Below, piece after piece: positions 24,065 to 33,379 of a stretch of 64,000 bases of DNA (position 1 is the stretch's first letter; each line of letters opens with the position of its first letter). The DNA lies in contig PAPI01000014.1 of assembly GCA_002708845.1 (NCBI GenBank), positions 1 to 64,000 of the forward strand, given 5' to 3'. The DNA comes from Leeuwenhoekiella sp. GTDB lineage: Bacteria > Bacteroidota > Bacteroidia > Flavobacteriales > Flavobacteriaceae. Under the pieces are notes generated by a model, which searched no databases, was not told the origin of the DNA, and saw only the letters and a program-made list of their open reading frames with translations. The position numbers were made by a program, and so were the translations under genes.

Positions 24065-25873
24065 ATGAATCTCAATATAAAAACCCTTTTTGTTGGTCTT
24101 AGCGCTTTATTGCTATGGAATTGCACCGATCTTGAAGAAGAAATCATTGACGAATCCCTAACCGGTACAGACGGTCTTACCGAACCCATTACCGGTTCGC
24201 TCTCTGCGGCTTACGGCATTTTGCCTCAAACCTTCAGACACACCCGGTATTTTGGACTACAGGAAATCGCTTCAGATGAGGCAATCCTGCCACCCCGCAC
24301 CGGTCTGGGTGGTACGCAATGGGCAGATAACGATACCTACACCACCACACACCGCCACCTCATTTCATCAGGAAATGATCTGGTAAGCGGTTCGTGGAGC
24401 TACCTAACGACAGCCTTATTTAGAACCGTTGCGGCTATAGACGTTTTACAGCCCCTGGCTGAAACCGGAGATGCTGAGGCCATCCAGGCACTTGCCGAAA
24501 TGCGTGCTTTGCGGGCCTATGAGAATATGCTGTTTTTAGACAGTTGGGGACTGGCTTTTAAAAAAGAAGCTACTTCAGAAACTTCGGCGGTCCTTCGTGG
24601 TGCTGAAGCGGTTGATTATATCGAAGCTGAATTTTTAGCGTCTTTAGAACACATCAATACCGATAAAGCTCCAGGCAGGATGTCTCAGGCTGCCGTGCAT
24701 GGTTTTCTGGCAAAATTGTATCTCAATGCTGCCGTATATCGCGATCCTTACGGAACACCAAATTTTACCGATGAAGATTTAAACAACGTGATTACCTATA
24801 CCAATATGGTGATCAATTCCGGCAACTTTGCCTTGTCTCCAGAATATTTTGATCTGTTTAATGATGAAAATCACGACAATGCCGAGCTTATCTTTGCTCT
24901 TGATCTGCGTGGCGTTTTAAATAACGACCACAACCGCTGGGCCTACTGGTCTATGTCTGGCTCCCTGTTTCCCAGACCGGGAGATAAATACCTGAGTATG
25001 GATGGTACCGATGGCCCCGCTGCCACGCCCGACTTTTACCAAACCTGGGTAGATGCCTACGGTTCGGTTGACCCTGCCGAGGCTGATGCCCGTTTTTACC
25101 AGAAAAATGCACAGGTTCCAGCAGAACTTGAAGATATCTCAGGTCTTACGCCGTATTTCAGAGATACCTTGGGCTTAAAAACCGATAAGGATCATTATTT
25201 CCTTGCGGGTGCCGATTTTGAAATTGACCGCGGTATCATTAGGGGTACGATGTGGGCACCCCGTAAAGAAAAGTTCAGATCGGGCGACTTTATGACCGGT
25301 TCAGACGGTTCAGGCGAAACCAAATACCGCATTTATCCGTTAGCTGAAGCGCGGGAGAACGGTTCAGATATTGAAGACATCGTATATTATGTTGATCATA
25401 CGCTAGACATCAGCATTCAGAACACAAACAGTTATGCCGGTGGTTACCGCTTTGCGAAATGGCAGTTTTCAAAGACTTCACCTAACGGAAATAACTACAG
25501 TGATGTTGACCTCATTTTATTACGACTTGCCGATGTGTATTTGATGCGTGCCGAAGCTAAACTGCGTAAAGGCGACAATGGCGGTGCCCTAGCTGATGTA
25601 AATACAGTACGTACTTCACGCACGGCAAGACCCGATCAAACACCTAAGCCCTGGACGGCTATCACGCTGGAAACGCTTTTTAGAGAACGCGGTTTTGAAT
25701 TTTACTGGGAAATGTCAAGGCGTACAGATCAGATTCGTTTTGGTAAATATGAAGACACCTGGACTTCAAAAACGGATGCCGACGTAAAACACCGACTGTT
25801 CCCGATTCCGCAGACGGCTATAGACGGAGCATCCAATACCCCGGGATATCTGGAGCAAAATGACGGATATTAA
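24065..25873 (+). CDS. SusD/RagB-type outer-membrane lipoprotein
   Basis: The 602-residue lipoprotein (L-L-L-W-N-C20) has SusD-type helical repeats in its N-terminal half (A-L-A-E-M-R-A-L-R-A-Y and H-G-F-L-A-K-L-Y-L-N-A-A-V-Y). Its C-terminal part has the family segments L-I-L-L-R-L-A-D-V-Y-L-M-R-A-E-A and L-F-R-E-R-G-F-E-F-Y-W-E. The protein forms the surface lid that captures substrate for the SusC partner. An acidic region and several Trp/Tyr-rich loops may contact ligand, but the ligand cannot be read. It is followed after 69 bases by two phosphatase genes. Confidence 0.94.
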   Translation: MNLNIKTLFVGLSALLLWNCTDLEEEIIDESLTGTDGLTEPITGSLSAAYGILPQTFRHTRYFGLQEIASDEAILPPRTGLGGTQWADNDTYTTTHRHLISSGNDLVSGSWSYLTTALFRTVAAIDVLQPLAETGDAEAIQALAEMRALRAYENMLFLDSWGLAFKKEATSETSAVLRGAEAVDYIEAEFLASLEHINTDKAPGRMSQAAVHGFLAKLYLNAAVYRDPYGTPNFTDEDLNNVITYTNMVINSGNFALSPEYFDLFNDENHDNAELIFALDLRGVLNNDHNRWAYWSMSGSLFPRPGDKYLSMDGTDGPAATPDFYQTWVDAYGSVDPAEADARFYQKNAQVPAELEDISGLTPYFRDTLGLKTDKDHYFLAGADFEIDRGIIRGTMWAPRKEKFRSGDFMTGSDGSGETKYRIYPLAEARENGSDIEDIVYYVDHTLDISIQNTNSYAGGYRFAKWQFSKTSPNGNNYSDVDLILLRLADVYLMRAEAKLRKGDNGGALADVNTVRTSRTARPDQTPKPWTAITLETLFRERGFEFYWEMSRRTDQIRFGKYEDTWTSKTDADVKHRLFPIPQTAIDGASNTPGYLEQNDGY

Positions 25874-25942
25874 TATGTAGTACATTATTTTTGAAAACGG
25901 TGGGGCGCAGGTTCTGCCGTTTCAAATTTTTAAAAATACCGA

Positions 25943-27061
25943 ATGATGATTGTAATGAAGAAAAGCCTTGTTTTGCTTAGCGTACTACTGGTAAACACTT
26001 GTATTTTAAGGATTAAAGCTCAGGAAGCAAAACCCGAAAAACCTTTAAATGTCATCCTGATGATTGGGGACGGGATGGGTATTCCGCAGGTGTCCAGCGC
26101 CTTTTACTTTGGTGAGGAGACTCCAAATTTTGAGCGTTTTGAAGAAATAGGCCTGCACAAATCCTATTCTACCAGTCATTTAATTACCGACTCGGCTGCC
26201 GGGGCAACAGCTTTTTCCACAGGGCAAAAAACCTACAAACGGGCGATTGGGGTTTCTAAAGACACAATTCCACAGGAAACGATTTTAGAGAAGTTGAAAA
26301 ATGAAGGCTATCAAACCGGATTGATCTCGCTTACCTCAATTACACATGCTACTCCGGCGTCGTTTTATGCCCACGTTAAAGACCGGGATATGCACGAAGA
26401 AATCGCAGAGCAACTGATAACTGCAGATGTTGATTTCTTAGCAGGCGGTGGCCGTAAATTCTTCAGTAACCGCAGTGACGGGAAGAATCTTTTTAACATC
26501 TTGCTGGAGCATAACTACACCCTGGATACGCTTAAATTGGGCAGTTCAAAAGCCGGAATGCGTAACGCGTTTATCATTGAAGACGAAGGGCTTCCGTCAA
26601 AAATAGACGGGCGTGGCGATTTCTTAAAAGAAGCCAGTCTTGAGGCGCTTGATTATTTTGGCAAAGCCGAAAAACCTTTTTTCCTGATGATCGAAGGATC
26701 GTATATAGATTGGGGCGGGCACGATATGAACCCCGAAATGATGATCAGTGAGGTAGCCGATTTTGATAAAACTCTGGGAGCAGTACTCGATTATGTAGAA
26801 AGCCATCCCAATACCTTGCTTGTGGTAACCGCAGACCACGAAACTGGCGGGGCAAGTATTGGCAAGTACTATAAACTGGATGCTGAAACCGGCAAAAAAA
26901 CCGAAGTACCCGAAAAAGTCGCGGTATATTTTATTACCGATCAGCACAGTGGCGAACTCATCCCTGTTTTTGCGAAAGGTAAGGGAGCCGAAAATTTTAA
27001 AGGCATCTATCAAAATGCCCAGATTTACCATAAAATCTTAAAAGCGATTCATGAAAATTAG
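25943..27061 (+). CDS. Alkaline phosphatase, PhoA superfamily
   Basis: The 372-residue secreted enzyme shows the metal and nucleophile motifs of alkaline phosphatase: I-G-D43-G-M-G, T-D-S84-A-A-G-A-T with the phosphorylated Ser, T-H-A-T-P-A-S-F-Y-A-H, E-G-S-Y-I-D-W-G-G-H and T-A-D-H-E-T-G-G. It would release phosphate from monoesters outside the cytoplasm. The first residues (M-M-I-V-M-K-K) allow a start at 25943 or at 25958; the second gives a cleaner signal peptide. The last 11 bases overlap the next gene, so the two are translationally coupled. Confidence 0.92.
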   Translation: MMIVMKKSLVLLSVLLVNTCILRIKAQEAKPEKPLNVILMIGDGMGIPQVSSAFYFGEETPNFERFEEIGLHKSYSTSHLITDSAAGATAFSTGQKTYKRAIGVSKDTIPQETILEKLKNEGYQTGLISLTSITHATPASFYAHVKDRDMHEEIAEQLITADVDFLAGGGRKFFSNRSDGKNLFNILLEHNYTLDTLKLGSSKAGMRNAFIIEDEGLPSKIDGRGDFLKEASLEALDYFGKAEKPFFLMIEGSYIDWGGHDMNPEMMISEVADFDKTLGAVLDYVESHPNTLLVVTADHETGGASIGKYYKLDAETGKKTEVPEKVAVYFITDQHSGELIPVFAKGKGAENFKGIYQNAQIYHKILKAIHEN

Positions 27062-28838
27062 TAAGGCATTAAAAACTCTGGTCCTGCTGGCTATTGTAGT
27101 CTGTAGCAATGCAATATTTGCTCAGCAACCCAGTACATATCAGGTGCATTCGCATAACGATTATGCACAGGAGTTCCCGTTTTGGGGAGCTTATGTTGGC
27201 GGCGCGGCAAGCATCGAAGCAGATGTGTTTTTAAAGAACAATATACTTTACGTAACACACAGCGAAGCTGAAATCCTTCCCGAAAATACTCTCGAGCGTC
27301 TCTATTTGCAGCCTTTAGCCGGGCTGGCCCGCACCGGTGATTTGCGAAAGCTTCAGTTGCTTATCGATATCAAATCAGATGCAGAATCAACCCTGGAGGC
27401 TTTGGTACAAGAGCTTCAGGACTATCCGGTTCTTACACAGTCTGAAAATTTAAAATGGGTTATATCAGGTAACCGGCCTAAAGCTTCAGCCTATAAAAAC
27501 TATCCTGATTTTATAGAATTTGATCATCAGGAACTTGACGATCTGGATACGATTGATCTAAGTCGTGTGGGATTAATCAGCGTTGATTTTAAAAACTATT
27601 CCGTATGGAATGGCTTTGGCAATATGGTCGCCCCCGAGCTGAAAAAAGTTAAAGAAGCTATTGCAAAAGCTCAGGCGGTTGATAAACCCTTTCGGTTTTG
27701 GGGAAGTCCCGATACTAAAATTACCTGGACCCGATTTGCAAATCTCAGCGTGGCGTATATAAACAGTGATGTGCCTGCACAGGCGGTTTCTTATCTTAAA
27801 ACCTTAGAACAAAACACCTATGTAAATACAAAGAAGGTTGAGGTGTATACGCCTGAGTTTTCATTTGACTACGAGGATAAACCCGTGAATGTAATTTTGA
27901 TGATAGGTGATGGTAACGGGCTGGCGCAGATTACTTCGGCGCAAATTGCTAATAGAGGAAATTTAACGCTAACGCAGTTGCAGGATATAGGTTTCTCTAA
28001 AACAGCTTCAACGGATGATTTGGTAACCGATTCTGCTGCCGGGGCTACGGCGATGGCAACCGGGACCAAAACGCACAATCGTGCCATAGGCGTAAATCAA
28101 AATGATGAGAAGCTAAAAAATATAACCGAAATCCTGAGTGCCCGGGGTTTTACTAATGGCCTTATCACCACCGATGCGATTGACGGCGCCACACCGGCTT
28201 CGTTTTATGCACATCGTAAGGAACGCGATGATACCGAGGGGATTTTGTCAGATCTGGCAACAAGCGGTATCGACTTTTTTATTGCGGGAGGCCGCTCAAA
28301 AGCTGCTTTGGTGCCTGATATCTTTAAGGTCTTGCAACTAGATGATTTTGTCGATTTGAATGGTAAAACCGCCATCTATATAGGCGAAAACAAAGTGCCT
28401 TCTATCGCTCAGGGGCGGGGAGATCTTCTCGCTCAAAGTGTTAAGCAGTCTCTCGAAATTCTTGAAAAAGACCGGGAGCCCTTTTTTATGATGATCGAAG
28501 CGTCACAGATTGACAGCAACGGACACGCTAACAACACTGCCGGTATTGTACAGGAGATGCTTGATTTTGATGAGACTATTGCCAGGGTTCTCCGGTTTGC
28601 CGATAAGACCAAGAATACCCTTGTGGTTATAACTGCAGATCACGAGACTTCAGGTTTTGGAATCATTAGCGGAGATCTCAAAACCGGCGAATTGCACGGC
28701 GAATTTCTTACTACCAATCATACCGGAATTATGGTACCCGTTTTTGCATACGGTCCCCAGGCTCAAAAGTTTAGGGGAGCTTATGAAAACACGGAAATTT
28801 TTCAGCGTATTCTGAAAGCGCTTGAGATAGTCCCATAA
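27051..28838 (+). CDS. Fusion of GDPD/PI-PLC-like domain and alkaline phosphatase
   Basis: The 595-residue secreted protein has two enzyme domains. Residues about 28-255 look like the GDPD/PI-PLC superfamily, close to the AIM6-like branch, with H33-S-H35-N-D-Y, S-I-E56-A-D58-V and V-T-H70-S-E. Residues about 275-595 are an alkaline phosphatase with I-G-D287-G, T-D-S328-A-A-G-A-T, A-T-P-A-S-F-Y-A-H, E-A-S-Q-I-D and T-A-D-H-E-T-S-G. The fusion could cleave a phosphodiester and then strip phosphate from the product. The phosphatase half resembles the preceding protein, so it probably arose by duplication. The gene is followed by a bidirectional terminator. Confidence 0.88.
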   Translation: MKISKALKTLVLLAIVVCSNAIFAQQPSTYQVHSHNDYAQEFPFWGAYVGGAASIEADVFLKNNILYVTHSEAEILPENTLERLYLQPLAGLARTGDLRKLQLLIDIKSDAESTLEALVQELQDYPVLTQSENLKWVISGNRPKASAYKNYPDFIEFDHQELDDLDTIDLSRVGLISVDFKNYSVWNGFGNMVAPELKKVKEAIAKAQAVDKPFRFWGSPDTKITWTRFANLSVAYINSDVPAQAVSYLKTLEQNTYVNTKKVEVYTPEFSFDYEDKPVNVILMIGDGNGLAQITSAQIANRGNLTLTQLQDIGFSKTASTDDLVTDSAAGATAMATGTKTHNRAIGVNQNDEKLKNITEILSARGFTNGLITTDAIDGATPASFYAHRKERDDTEGILSDLATSGIDFFIAGGRSKAALVPDIFKVLQLDDFVDLNGKTAIYIGENKVPSIAQGRGDLLAQSVKQSLEILEKDREPFFMMIEASQIDSNGHANNTAGIVQEMLDFDETIARVLRFADKTKNTLVVITADHETSGFGIISGDLKTGELHGEFLTTNHTGIMVPVFAYGPQAQKFRGAYENTEIFQRILKALEIVP

Positions 28839-28881
28839 TAAAACGGGTGCGCATTTGTAAATGATGCGCACCTGTTTTATT
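28837..28881. terminator. Bidirectional terminator between phosphatase and dabA
   Basis: Arms of 18 bases (28837-28854 and 28864-28881) pair with a single G-T mismatch around a 9-base loop. A-rich and T-rich ends lie on both sides, so it can end transcription from both converging genes. Confidence 0.9.
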
Positions 28882-28896
28882 ATGATAGAATCTGGT

Positions 28897-31266
28897 TTAG
28901 GCCGGTATAGCTTCTGCTGATTTAGACGTGCTTGCCGAAAAATCTGTTTCAGCAGCATGCCAGTTTATTCCTTTCGCATAGCGGAATACTTCATCATTTT
29001 CCTGCGGATCCATTACCAATAGGTGAATCCATTTATTGTCGAGCAGATTCTTAATCTGCGGGTTATCGATCAGGATTTGCGACACGTGTGCTACCGGTGC
29101 CTGTATCAATACCGAAAGGCGAAGCGGTAGGTGGTACAACTCGTCATCTGTGGTAAAGAGTGATTGCAGGGGTAAGCCTACTTTTAAATCACCACCATTA
29201 CCTTGCACGACTCCAAATTTACCCGTGATGTTGTGTGTGATTTTAGAACCGCCACCATACTGCTCATTATCAACAGCCGAGAAATAATAGTGGTTGTTGA
29301 TCCATTGGGTTACGGTCATTGGGCCTTTCATAATAGCTTCAAGCGCTTTGCCTTCTGTATCGTTTTTCCAGTTGTAGGAATGCAGGAAGCACTGCCCGTC
29401 AAGATCTATATTTTGGGTTAAAGTACGCGGCCCAATAACAAAGCCGGCATTTTTAGACAAGCCCCATTCCGGGCGGGTTTCACTCCAGTTATAGGCTTTT
29501 CTGAGCACTTTAATCTGTGTATTACCGGAAGATTGAAAGCTTTCGGCATTTGCATTTTGTTGTGCTTTTTTCAGACTTGCTTTTAGAGGCTTTAAGCGTG
29601 CCTGATCTTCCTGACTAAAGCCGCTGTCAAACAATTCAATCGCGTTTGTAGTTGTGTTGTGCTCTGCACCTACAAACAAAGTGTCCTGTGGAATTGTAAT
29701 CCCGTACTCCTTTTTCAATTGCTGTTTGACCTCAGGCAGGTTGGCCAGCAAGGCCAGCATGCGCGCATTATGTCTCCCCGGGCTTGCCGCGCAGGCCCCA
29801 CAATCAAGGCTTGAGCTAAACGGATTGTTGGCTGAGTGGCTTCCGTGACCGGCAAAAACAACCACAGGTGCAAAAGTCGTCCAACCCATAAGATCAAAGG
29901 CATTTTTTACGATGGTTGTTTTTTCAGCAAGGCTGATGTTTAGAATGGCCTCATCTCCGTGTGCATTTTTATGCATTTCGGGTTCGCAGCAGGATTCCAT
30001 ATCATGTGCATTTCGCTTCCTGCTTTTATAAATACTTGCAGGAAACAGGGTACGGCCCAGTAAGGCAATTCCGTAGAATAAACCGGAACCTTCTACAAAA
30101 CCAAAGGCAGACGGCAGCATATTTTTCATACGCTTAAAAGCATATTCTTTAAAAATTCTCAGACGGTTTTTCTGTTCGTATTTTTTAAAGGCTGAATGGT
30201 GTTCTTCCCGAGGTTTTTCGGTAACGGTATATGCTGACTCCACGATAGGCGGACAAGCTTTGCGCGTGATACCATCGCGGGTGCTTTCATAATCCATCGC
30301 GATACCAAAGAATCCGGCGTAACCAAAGGTCTCATAATTGCCCTGTGCTTCAATATTGCGACGAATGGCCTCTGAACGGGTATCTATACAAAATACCAGT
30401 TGGGCATCAGGGCGCTCCTGTTCATCCTTCCGCTTTGCGGAAATACTACTTTCTTTAAGGTTGCTTACCAGATTTTTTTGCCAGCTCTGCTCCCAGGCTT
30501 TAAGCCACAGGTATTGCAGTTGCTGCGCGGTGTCTTCTGCATTGTTTTCTGCTTTCTCAAGCAAAAACGGAAGGTTGTGGCGGTCGCAGGTCCAAAGACG
30601 TGCAGCCAGATACTCCTCCAGATTTATGGGGAATTCCTGTTGCCAGTCTGTAGCTGCTGCCGCACGTTGCTTGATATAGCCTGTCCATCCCGGTAAGGCA
30701 GATAAATGACGGGTAAAAATCTCCTCCTGTTCTTCGGAAGTGTATCCAAGAAGTAAGTTTTCTAAGGCTTCCCAGGGAGTTTTCGGCACTTCTTTAAGAG
30801 GTATTCTTCCAATTTCGGTGTCGTAAATTACCAGATGCCTCCATGCGGCATAGAAACCTTCGGTTTTAAACGGCATAGTCCACTCTGCCAGGCCTTCATC
30901 CAGAAAGGCGGCAAGCCATTTAACCATAACGCGGTCCAGTTCCTGATAGGTGTTTGCTTCGGGTTGCAGTTTTTGGCTTTCTAAATAATCGAGATAATAG
31001 TCCGCAGGTTTTTTAAATCCTTCTTTTCTTAAAAGGCTTTTTAAAATTGCAGCATCAATTGCTCCATGTTCCCAGGCCCTGCGAAATGCTTTAGCATTAG
31101 GTAATGCCCGTGCAGACCGGTATTCTTCGGCTAAACGGCCGGCTTCCTTAAAACTTTTGTTTTCGTACCCAGTAAGCGGGTTTGAAGCTACAAAAGTGTA
31201 AAGCGGCCAGGTATTGCCTACAGCGTGGGATGCGTTATTGATATGTTGAGCCAGTTGTTGATTCAT
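28897..31266 (-). CDS. dabA: DabA, inorganic carbon uptake subunit (DUF2309)
   Basis: The 789-residue protein is the cytoplasmic, zinc-containing, carbonic-anhydrase-like half of the DAB bicarbonate accumulation system. The beta-CA-like ligands are visible: C293 and D295 in V-F-C-I-D-T-R-S-E, H474 in F-A-G-H-G-S, and C489 in L-D-C-G-A-C. The spacing matches the characterised Halothiobacillus protein (H to C is 15 residues in both). dabB starts the same minus-strand operon and ends 2 bases before dabA. No carbon-fixation enzyme is in view, so it probably supplies bicarbonate for carboxylases of central metabolism. Confidence 0.93.
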   Translation of the reverse strand: MNQQLAQHINNASHAVGNTWPLYTFVASNPLTGYENKSFKEAGRLAEEYRSARALPNAKAFRRAWEHGAIDAAILKSLLRKEGFKKPADYYLDYLESQKLQPEANTYQELDRVMVKWLAAFLDEGLAEWTMPFKTEGFYAAWRHLVIYDTEIGRIPLKEVPKTPWEALENLLLGYTSEEQEEIFTRHLSALPGWTGYIKQRAAAATDWQQEFPINLEEYLAARLWTCDRHNLPFLLEKAENNAEDTAQQLQYLWLKAWEQSWQKNLVSNLKESSISAKRKDEQERPDAQLVFCIDTRSEAIRRNIEAQGNYETFGYAGFFGIAMDYESTRDGITRKACPPIVESAYTVTEKPREEHHSAFKKYEQKNRLRIFKEYAFKRMKNMLPSAFGFVEGSGLFYGIALLGRTLFPASIYKSRKRNAHDMESCCEPEMHKNAHGDEAILNISLAEKTTIVKNAFDLMGWTTFAPVVVFAGHGSHSANNPFSSSLDCGACAASPGRHNARMLALLANLPEVKQQLKKEYGITIPQDTLFVGAEHNTTTNAIELFDSGFSQEDQARLKPLKASLKKAQQNANAESFQSSGNTQIKVLRKAYNWSETRPEWGLSKNAGFVIGPRTLTQNIDLDGQCFLHSYNWKNDTEGKALEAIMKGPMTVTQWINNHYYFSAVDNEQYGGGSKITHNITGKFGVVQGNGGDLKVGLPLQSLFTTDDELYHLPLRLSVLIQAPVAHVSQILIDNPQIKNLLDNKWIHLLVMDPQENDEVFRYAKGINWHAAETDFSASTSKSAEAIPA

Positions 31267-31268
31267 AA

Positions 31269-32741
31269 TTATTTAGATTTTGAAAGCAAAACAGTTTTTT
31301 TATGGGGTTGCGTCAGGTTGAGCAACTTGACATACAACCATGGCAGCCTGTGGTACAGTCCCAGTTTCATCGCAAAAAAGCCAATCAGGAAAATGATACC
31401 AAAAATGATCTGAGGCCAGGACAGGGGTAATGCCTGCTCGGGTTTTGGCAGATCGCGCATCAGGAAGGTGATGCCGTTGTAAATGAGTGCGTAGGCGCCA
31501 ATCCCAAGGAAAAATAATACCGGAGGCAAAACCGTTTTTTGCAGGGTGCTCAGGCTTTGTTCCTTTACGATGTTGTAGGTCGCCTGGCCTACCGTGATGG
31601 CGACGATGAGCGTTAAGAACACACTGCTATTCAGATTAAGACCTTTACCGGTAAGGATGGCAAAGAGCATCGCTCCCAGAATTCCGTAAATCAGGACCAC
31701 AACAGCCTGTAGCGGCTTGATGTGCAGATGCGGTGCCTTTTCGGGTTTGCTTTGTGCAATTTCTTCTCCCGAAGAAAGAAAGAGGTATGCCTTATAAAAG
31801 CCGTGCAGGATTAGGTGTGCGATAGCCGCATTGAAAAAACCGAGTCCGCACTGCATAATCATAAAGCCCATTTGGGCAATCGTAGAGCAGGCCAGTTTTT
31901 GTTTGACGTGCACCTGAAGCAACTTGGCAAACTGAGCAATAATCGCGGTAAGACCACCTATTATAAATAACAGGGTTAAGGTATTTGAAGCGAAAAGTAC
32001 TGTGGCAAAAAGCGTGAGTAAAATTCCCGAACCGTTTACAAAACCGGCGTGCATCAGGGCCGAAGCCGGAGTAGGTGCGGTCATCGCACTCATCAGCCAG
32101 CGGTGAAAAGGGTAAATCGCAGATTGTACCAGCGCTGCCAGAATAATCAATAGTGCTGCGGGCAGGGTAACGTATTTAGGTGCGCTGGCCACAGCAATCG
32201 AAAGTCCACTCAGGGTTTGCTGCCCCGTGTACAGGGCAAGCCCAATAACGGCAACTCCCAGAAACAAACTTCCGGTAAGAAAATAACTCAGGGTAAAGCG
32301 CGAGGCTGCACGGGCTTCTGCCCAGTCTTTGTCAATACCGATTAATCGCGACATTAAAACCCCCATAAGCAGCCAGCTGATTACAAGAAGCGTCAGATGA
32401 TTGGCTACTACCAGAAGCATTACGGTCGCAGTAAAGGTTAATGTAAGTCCCATAAAGCGGCTGTGGTATCTAAAGCCTTTAAGGTAGTTGGCAGCGTATG
32501 TGCTTACCACAGCCCCAAAAAAGGTAACCGTAGTCCAGATCAAAAGGCTAAAGTGATTAAACGTAATCCAGTCCCCGGCCTGAATATATAAACTACTGTT
32601 GGCCATCACAATCAGACCTGTGAGATTGGCAGCAAAAAGCAACCAAAGTAACAGGCTAACCACACGAGCTGAAGCATTGGTTTTACCGGTTGCAGAACCT
32701 GAGTTTAATTTAAGGGAATACGTTGTGTTTTGCGTGCTCAT
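31269..32741 (-). CDS. dabB: DabB, NuoL-like membrane subunit of inorganic carbon uptake
   Basis: The 490-residue membrane protein has about 13 hydrophobic helices and belongs to the proton-conducting NuoL/MrpA family. Family features include Y-P-F-H-R-W-L, A-L-M-H-A-G-F-V-N-G-S-G and H-L-I-L-H-G-F-Y-K-A. Together with DabA it is thought to couple a cation gradient to CO2 hydration. ATG at 32741 is chosen because the longer frame begins with TTG at 32750. It begins 2 bases after the stop of a small membrane protein gene. Confidence 0.92.
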   Translation of the reverse strand: MSTQNTTYSLKLNSGSATGKTNASARVVSLLLWLLFAANLTGLIVMANSSLYIQAGDWITFNHFSLLIWTTVTFFGAVVSTYAANYLKGFRYHSRFMGLTLTFTATVMLLVVANHLTLLVISWLLMGVLMSRLIGIDKDWAEARAASRFTLSYFLTGSLFLGVAVIGLALYTGQQTLSGLSIAVASAPKYVTLPAALLIILAALVQSAIYPFHRWLMSAMTAPTPASALMHAGFVNGSGILLTLFATVLFASNTLTLLFIIGGLTAIIAQFAKLLQVHVKQKLACSTIAQMGFMIMQCGLGFFNAAIAHLILHGFYKAYLFLSSGEEIAQSKPEKAPHLHIKPLQAVVVLIYGILGAMLFAILTGKGLNLNSSVFLTLIVAITVGQATYNIVKEQSLSTLQKTVLPPVLFFLGIGAYALIYNGITFLMRDLPKPEQALPLSWPQIIFGIIFLIGFFAMKLGLYHRLPWLYVKLLNLTQPHKKTVLLSKSK

Positions 32742-32743
32742 GT

Positions 32744-32947
32744 CTACCAATTGAAGGGTTTTTGGGAGGTTTTCTGGTTTGAGTAATTCGGGTTTTGAAA
32801 TTTGATCAGGACGAGCATTAAGATGATACCTGTGCCCAGAGTCAATTTTTCAGAGATAATCGGATTCTTGACGATTTGATCTGCAAAAGCTGCAATCAGC
32901 AGGAGCAGTATCATAAATCCGGCTTGTAAAATGTGTAGAAACTTCAT
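32744..32947 (-). CDS. Small two-helix membrane protein in the dab operon
   Basis: The 67-residue protein has two predicted membrane helices (about residues 5-22 and 36-52) joined by an acidic/basic loop, and a polar tail ending K-P-F-N-W. ATG at 32947 is used; a TTG lies one codon upstream. It ends 2 bases before dabB, so it is translated with it. I recognise no family. Its position suggests an accessory subunit or stabiliser of DabB, which is inference. Confidence 0.65.
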   Translation of the reverse strand: MKFLHILQAGFMILLLLIAAFADQIVKNPIISEKLTLGTGIILMLVLIKFQNPNYSNQKTSQKPFNW

Positions 32948-32971
32948 CAAAGTTGTTTTAGGAATAAAAAA

Positions 32972-33277
32972 TTACAGCGCGGTGATTTTTATACTTCCAT
33001 CAACTTTGAGGCGGGTTTCGTCCTGTGCATACTGGTTCAATAATTTTTGTGCTCTGGCTTTTTCGGCTTCCAGCGCTTCAATTCTGGCGTTAATTTTCTC
33101 ACTGTCCATCGTATGATCTTTTTCCCAGATTTGTAATTTTCTGATTTTGTGGAAATTGATTTTTTCATCAAGCAGATTAAGAATTACAGTTGAAGCTTCT
33201 GCTGCTGTGAATTCGCCGTCAATAAGCTGAAGCGTCTCTGTTTTAGGGGTTGTAGCCGTGTTTTGTTCAGTTTTCAT
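32972..33277 (-). CDS. Small helical protein, first gene of the dab operon
   Basis: The 101-residue soluble protein has a Thr-rich N terminus, an I-D-G-E-F-T-A-A-E-A segment, then F-H-K-I-R-K-L-Q-I-W-E-K-D and a long Glu/Lys/Ala helix (about 58-88) likely to form a coiled coil. No signal peptide or catalytic motif is visible. It is the first gene downstream of the divergent promoter shared with lysR and ends 24 bases before the small membrane protein. It may act in regulation or assembly of the DAB complex, but I do not recognise it. Confidence 0.65.
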   Translation of the reverse strand: MKTEQNTATTPKTETLQLIDGEFTAAEASTVILNLLDEKINFHKIRKLQIWEKDHTMDSEKINARIEALEAEKARAQKLLNQYAQDETRLKVDGSIKITAL

Positions 33278-33318
33278 ACTTGAGATTTAAAAGTTTTATT
33301 TTGAGTTCGGGTGCAAAG

Positions 33319-33332
33319 TTTAAATATTTAAA
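33319..33332. promoter_or_regulatory. Palindrome between dab operon and lysR
   Basis: TTTAAATATTTAAA is a perfect 14-base palindrome in the 102-base divergent intergenic region. A TATATTTG at 33348-33355 matches the flavobacterial -7 consensus TAnnTTTG and would serve lysR. LysR proteins usually bind AT-rich dyads of T-N11-A type in such positions, so this is a reasonable operator candidate. AT-rich palindromes also arise by chance. Confidence 0.4.
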
Positions 33333-33379
33333 GCATTAGTTTTTATTTATATTTGTTATCAAATACATTAAAATATTTT

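Noticed and set aside
26624-27031. 135-codon minus-strand frame opposite the first alkaline phosphatase
   Set aside because: The plus strand encodes intact catalytic motifs here, so the minus frame is a shadow.
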